Source: Paenibacillus profundus
Lineage (GTDB): Bacteria; Bacillota; Bacilli; Paenibacillales; Paenibacillaceae
Length of the DNA: 64,000 bases
Reading direction: 5' to 3'
Assembly (NCBI RefSeq): GCF_021369635.1
Contig: NZ_JAJNBZ010000001.1
Location: 558,001-622,000 of the forward strand
The position numbers were made by a program, and so were the translations under genes. Below, one piece after another: positions 61,149 to 64,000 of the stretch (positions are counted from its first letter, which is position 1; every line of letters starts with the position of its first letter). The notes below the pieces were generated by a model that saw only the letters and a list, made by a program, of their open reading frames with translations, did no database searches and was not told the DNA's origin.

Positions 61149-61908
61149 ATGGTTGAGGAGCATTTTGTGGCATGGGGGATGTTTCGTTATACATTTTCGG
61201 AAGTACGGGCGGAGTGGAAACTTATTATATTAACGGCAGTATCCATCCTGTCCATTTCAATTCTTGAATTTTCCATTCCTCAAATGACGAAAGCAATCAT
61301 TGATGAGATGATTCCGAATCAAGACTTGCGGGCCTTATTCATTACAGGGCTGAATTACATCGGCATGGCCATCGTTTTGTTGTTTGGAGCTTGGCAGGCG
61401 ATCAATCAATTGATTTCGATTGGAGACATTGTAGCATATCTGGCTTATTTGCGTCTGCTGCAGGGCCCAATTCGTTCTTTTAGCCGATTGGTAAATAAAA
61501 TTCAACAATCGGCTGCGGCGTATGAACGTATTCAGGAAGTGATGAAAATTGTACCGGAGATTCGCGATAAGGAAAATGCTGTCCGCTTAGCGTCGATGAA
61601 GGGGATATTGTCTTCGAGGATGTGGATTTTGCCTATGAACCGCAAAAGCCGGTTCTGCATAACTTCTATTTACGACTGTATCCGGGTCAATCAACGGCGC
61701 TTGTTGGCTCCTCAGGATCAGGGAAATCAACGATCGCTCATCTGATCGCCCGCCTATATGATGTACAAAAAGGCTGTATCAGATTATTGTGCTGGAGAAA
61801 GGGAGAATTGTGGAAACGGGGACACATGAAGCCTTGCTTCGCCGCTCTGGCCACTACAAGGCATTATATGAGATGCAATTTCCGCAAGTCAGAACAACGA
61901 TCATTTGA
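61149..61908 (+). pseudogene. ABC exporter gene reduced by internal deletions
   Basis: Three pieces of one fused exporter remain. The first is the start of the membrane domain (FRYTFSEVRAEWKLIILTAV...AIIDEMIPNQDLRALF), joined after GAWQ to its last part (SIGDIVAYLAYLRLLQGPIR). Next, in another frame, comes the ATPase start (VDFAYEPQKPVLHNFYLRLY, Walker A GSSGSGKST). Finally, in a third frame, comes only the ATPase tail ([20 protein letters not shown]). The signature and Walker B region is deleted. The MFS gene starts 26 bases later. Confidence 0.85.
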
Positions 61909-61934
61909 AAACTTGAAAATAAGAGGTGTTTATA

Positions 61935-63149
61935 ATGACTCAGTTAAGCAATCAATCCGCTGTGCGCCGGAACTACTCACTGATGACAGCGGTGCTGTGC
62001 TGGTCGGGAATGGTGGTCATGTGCAGCTTGTACGTAACCATTCCCCTGATTTCCGTGTTTGCCACCACATTTGGCATTACCACTACACATGCGGCGGCGA
62101 CAGGCAGTATTTTTTCACTCGGCTTTGCCGTGGGATGCCTGATTTATGGCGCGCTGTCTGATAAATATGGCCGCAAAAGAGTAATATTTATCGGACTTAT
62201 CGCATTAACCATTATCTCATTGCTGCTCGGAATGGTTCACAGCTTAACATGGCTTATTGTTCTGAGAGGACTGCAGGGGGCGGCTGCGGCGACATTTTCT
62301 CCTGTTGCTTTGGCCTATGCGGTAGAGATGTTTCCAGCAGAGAAGCGGGTAACCACCATCGGATTTATCAGCACTGGATTCCTGGTTGCGGGAATTGTTG
62401 GCCAGGTCATCAGCGGTCTCATCAGTCAGCAATATGGATGGAACGCTATCTTCTATCTGCTTGCAGCAGTGTATGCAATTACTTCGCTTCTAGTACTGTG
62501 GCTGTTGCCAAAGGGAGAAATCCATCAGGCGCATGCCAACGTGTGGGAACCCATCAAGCACATCGGAAAGGTATTTAGCCAGAAAAATCTAGTACTGAGT
62601 TATCTGGTGGCGCTTGTGCTGCTAATGTCTTTTGTGAGTATGTATACTGTGCTAGGCACTTATCTGAGCGGTCCAGCGTTCGGGCTGGGCAAGCAGGAAA
62701 TTCTATACGTTCGTTCCTTTGGAGTACTTGGCATGATGATTTCACCGTTTGCAGGGCGGCTCGCCAAGCGGTTTGGTGTACGATCCGTGTTGCGGGGCGG
62801 CTTGGCCCTAGCTATACTTGGACTCTCTTCATTGGGCTTCATATCTAACCTGCCGCTGCTGCTGGTAATGAGCCTAATCTTTGTAACGGGGATTGCGCTT
62901 ACCGTTCCTTCATTGGTTGCGCTCGTTGGCCAATTGGGCGGGAAATCGCGCGGTATAGCGGTGTCGGTGTATACTTTTGTCCTGTTTGCAGGAACGAGCT
63001 TAGGCCCAATTTTGTCTATTCAATTCATGAAGACAGGCAGTTTTGCGATCACTTTTCTTTTGCTTGCGCTCGTGCTAGGCATTGGCTTGCTTGCGGCTTG
63101 TTTGATTCATCGGGACACGCCGATGAATATCAAATCTGAAGTGCGCTAA
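61935..63149 (+). CDS. MFS family efflux transporter
   Basis: A 404-residue exporter with 12 predicted membrane helices. The loop 2-3 motif is GALSDKYGRKRVIF, and the motif C-like region GFISTGFLVAGIVGQVISGL lies in helix 5, typical of drug/proton antiporters (DHA1-like). AGAGGTG precedes ATG 61935. It lies in the MarR-controlled unit behind the dead ABC exporter and may have taken over its role. Confidence 0.92.
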   Translation: MTQLSNQSAVRRNYSLMTAVLCWSGMVVMCSLYVTIPLISVFATTFGITTTHAAATGSIFSLGFAVGCLIYGALSDKYGRKRVIFIGLIALTIISLLLGMVHSLTWLIVLRGLQGAAAATFSPVALAYAVEMFPAEKRVTTIGFISTGFLVAGIVGQVISGLISQQYGWNAIFYLLAAVYAITSLLVLWLLPKGEIHQAHANVWEPIKHIGKVFSQKNLVLSYLVALVLLMSFVSMYTVLGTYLSGPAFGLGKQEILYVRSFGVLGMMISPFAGRLAKRFGVRSVLRGGLALAILGLSSLGFISNLPLLLVMSLIFVTGIALTVPSLVALVGQLGGKSRGIAVSVYTFVLFAGTSLGPILSIQFMKTGSFAITFLLLALVLGIGLLAACLIHRDTPMNIKSEVR

Positions 63150-63240
63150 CAGGAAAACGCTTTGTTCATTTGCGGCTTTTTTTGTTAATAAGAGAGGAAT
63201 GACCCTAACACCGCGTAGTGAATTTCACAATATTGACACC

Positions 63241-63268
63241 TATATACTATAGGGGGGTGTGGTATAGT
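63241..63268. promoter_or_regulatory. FrmR/CsoR-like operator
   Basis: ATACTATAGGGGGGT followed by GTGGTATAG forms an imperfect palindrome with a G tract. This is the form of operators bound by CsoR-family regulators such as formaldehyde-sensing FrmR. A TTGACA lies at 63233 and a TATAGT at 63263, but their spacing is not that of one standard promoter. No frmR-like gene is in the window. Confidence 0.5.
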
Positions 63269-63313
63269 TTGCTTGAAGACGAATTAAACATCATGCTTTA
63301 GGGAGAGATGATC

Positions 63314-63970
63314 ATGGATATCGCAGTCATGCTTTATGATGGAATCACAGCATTAGATACAATTGGTCCATATGAAGTATTTGCTGCTACAATGAAAAGT
63401 AACGTGAAATTTGTCGCCAAGAAAAAAGGGTTAATTAAACTGGATTCAAAAATGGGTTGTTTGCATGCTGATTACAGCTTTTCTGAAGTTACTTCAGCTG
63501 ATATTCTCGTCGTTCCTGGCTGTAGTCCGCCTAATTATAAAACTCCGATGAATGACGAAGAAACTCTGAATTGGATTCGCCAATTACATGAGACCACGAA
63601 ATGGACTACTTCGGTTTGTACCGGCTCTCTGATCTTGAGCGCCGCAGGCTTGTTGAATGGAGCGAAGGCTACCACTCATTGGAGCTCCTTCGACCTGCTC
63701 CATTCTCTTGGAGCCATTCCAACAGATGACAGAGTGGTTCGCCATGGCAAAATCATAACAGCAGCCGGTGTCTCCTCCGGTATCGACATGGCACTCCAAT
63801 TAGTAGCATGGGAATTGGGGGAAGATAAGAGCAAAGGAGTCCAGTTGATTTTGGAATACGATCCTAAGCCTCCATTTGATACGGGTTCAACTAAGAAAGC
63901 ACCGGCGCCATTGGTAGAACAGATAAGCGGGATGCTTCAAGAGCTTTCAAAGCAAGAGCCCGATTTGTAA
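63314..63970 (+). CDS. DJ-1/PfpI family protein
   Basis: A 218-residue glutamine-amidotransferase-like protein. The nucleophile elbow is TTSVCTGSLILSAAGLL with the Cys near residue 100. The early Glu or Asp is in YDGITALDTIGPYEVF, and the histidine-side segment is ATTHWSSFDLL. This matches the group of isonitrile-hydratase- and AraC-N-like members. ATG 63314 (after GGGAGAG) is preferred over 63308. The FrmR-like operator upstream suggests a role in aldehyde or dicarbonyl stress (inferred). Confidence 0.88.
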   Translation: MDIAVMLYDGITALDTIGPYEVFAATMKSNVKFVAKKKGLIKLDSKMGCLHADYSFSEVTSADILVVPGCSPPNYKTPMNDEETLNWIRQLHETTKWTTSVCTGSLILSAAGLLNGAKATTHWSSFDLLHSLGAIPTDDRVVRHGKIITAAGVSSGIDMALQLVAWELGEDKSKGVQLILEYDPKPPFDTGSTKKAPAPLVEQISGMLQELSKQEPDL

Positions 63971-64000
63971 ATCACATATATGTCAGTCACGGTCTGAAAA

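Overview
The window looks like the chromosome of a Paenibacillus-type Gram-positive bacterium. This is inferred from family content, not from a database search. The indicators are an LplA/B/C-type sugar ABC importer next to a membrane-anchored AraC regulator, two Gfo/Idh/MocA oxidoreductases, a T-box leader before argS, strong AGGAGG ribosome-binding sites, and close homologues of B. subtilis YkkC/YkkD, the YdhG/Fra iron chaperone and YolD.

Left part (1-33.9 kb) is mostly intact. It starts with a degenerate ~80-bp tandem repeat (111-381). Next comes a carbohydrate locus (591-9889): a sensor-AraC regulator divergent from two permeases, a binding lipoprotein, an oxidoreductase and a large secreted protein with a GH18-like core. 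Then follow degV, a zinc-ribbon protein, small secreted proteins with a possible toxin/immunity pair (12477-13833), a marR-like gene, a frameshifted S41 peptidase, a T-box plus argS, and a two-component system divergent from a copper-type multicopper oxidase. The stretch from 22.7 to 33.7 kb holds sugar-type oxidoreductases, a paired SMR efflux operon with its TetR regulator and two identical operators, a penicillin-binding/beta-lactamase-like hydrolase, an LCP cell-wall enzyme, a four-domain sulfur-transfer fusion behind a CstR-like operator, and an SMP-30 lactonase preceded by the tail of a lost dehydratase.

Right part (about 34-64 kb) is AT-richer accessory DNA and a gene graveyard. Complete genes (methyltransferase, hicAB, Fra, Nudix, uridine-kinase-like, stalk protein, hydrolase, D-amino acid transaminase, GNAT, SDR, M3 peptidase, vanadium haloperoxidase, MarR, MFS, DJ-1/PfpI) alternate with broken ones: a hygromycin-kinase-like gene with one stop codon, a macrolide-kinase-like gene that lost its catalytic centre, an ABC exporter reduced by deletions, and fragments of GrpB, DNA ligase, integrase, serine recombinase, Nudix, GNAT, HAD, YolD and DUF4097 proteins. 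An intact IS21-family element (38171-40305) lies between hicA and a grpB fragment. A decayed IS110/IS1111-type element (42271-43526) keeps 12-bp inverted repeats and a long non-coding end that may hold a guide-RNA remnant.

Regulation can often be read directly. Paired palindromes flank the TetR/SMR and MarR/MFS units, a CstR-like palindrome lies on the sulfur-fusion promoter, and an FrmR-like G-tract palindrome precedes the DJ-1/PfpI gene. Several short dispersed repeats recur in the accessory intergenic regions.
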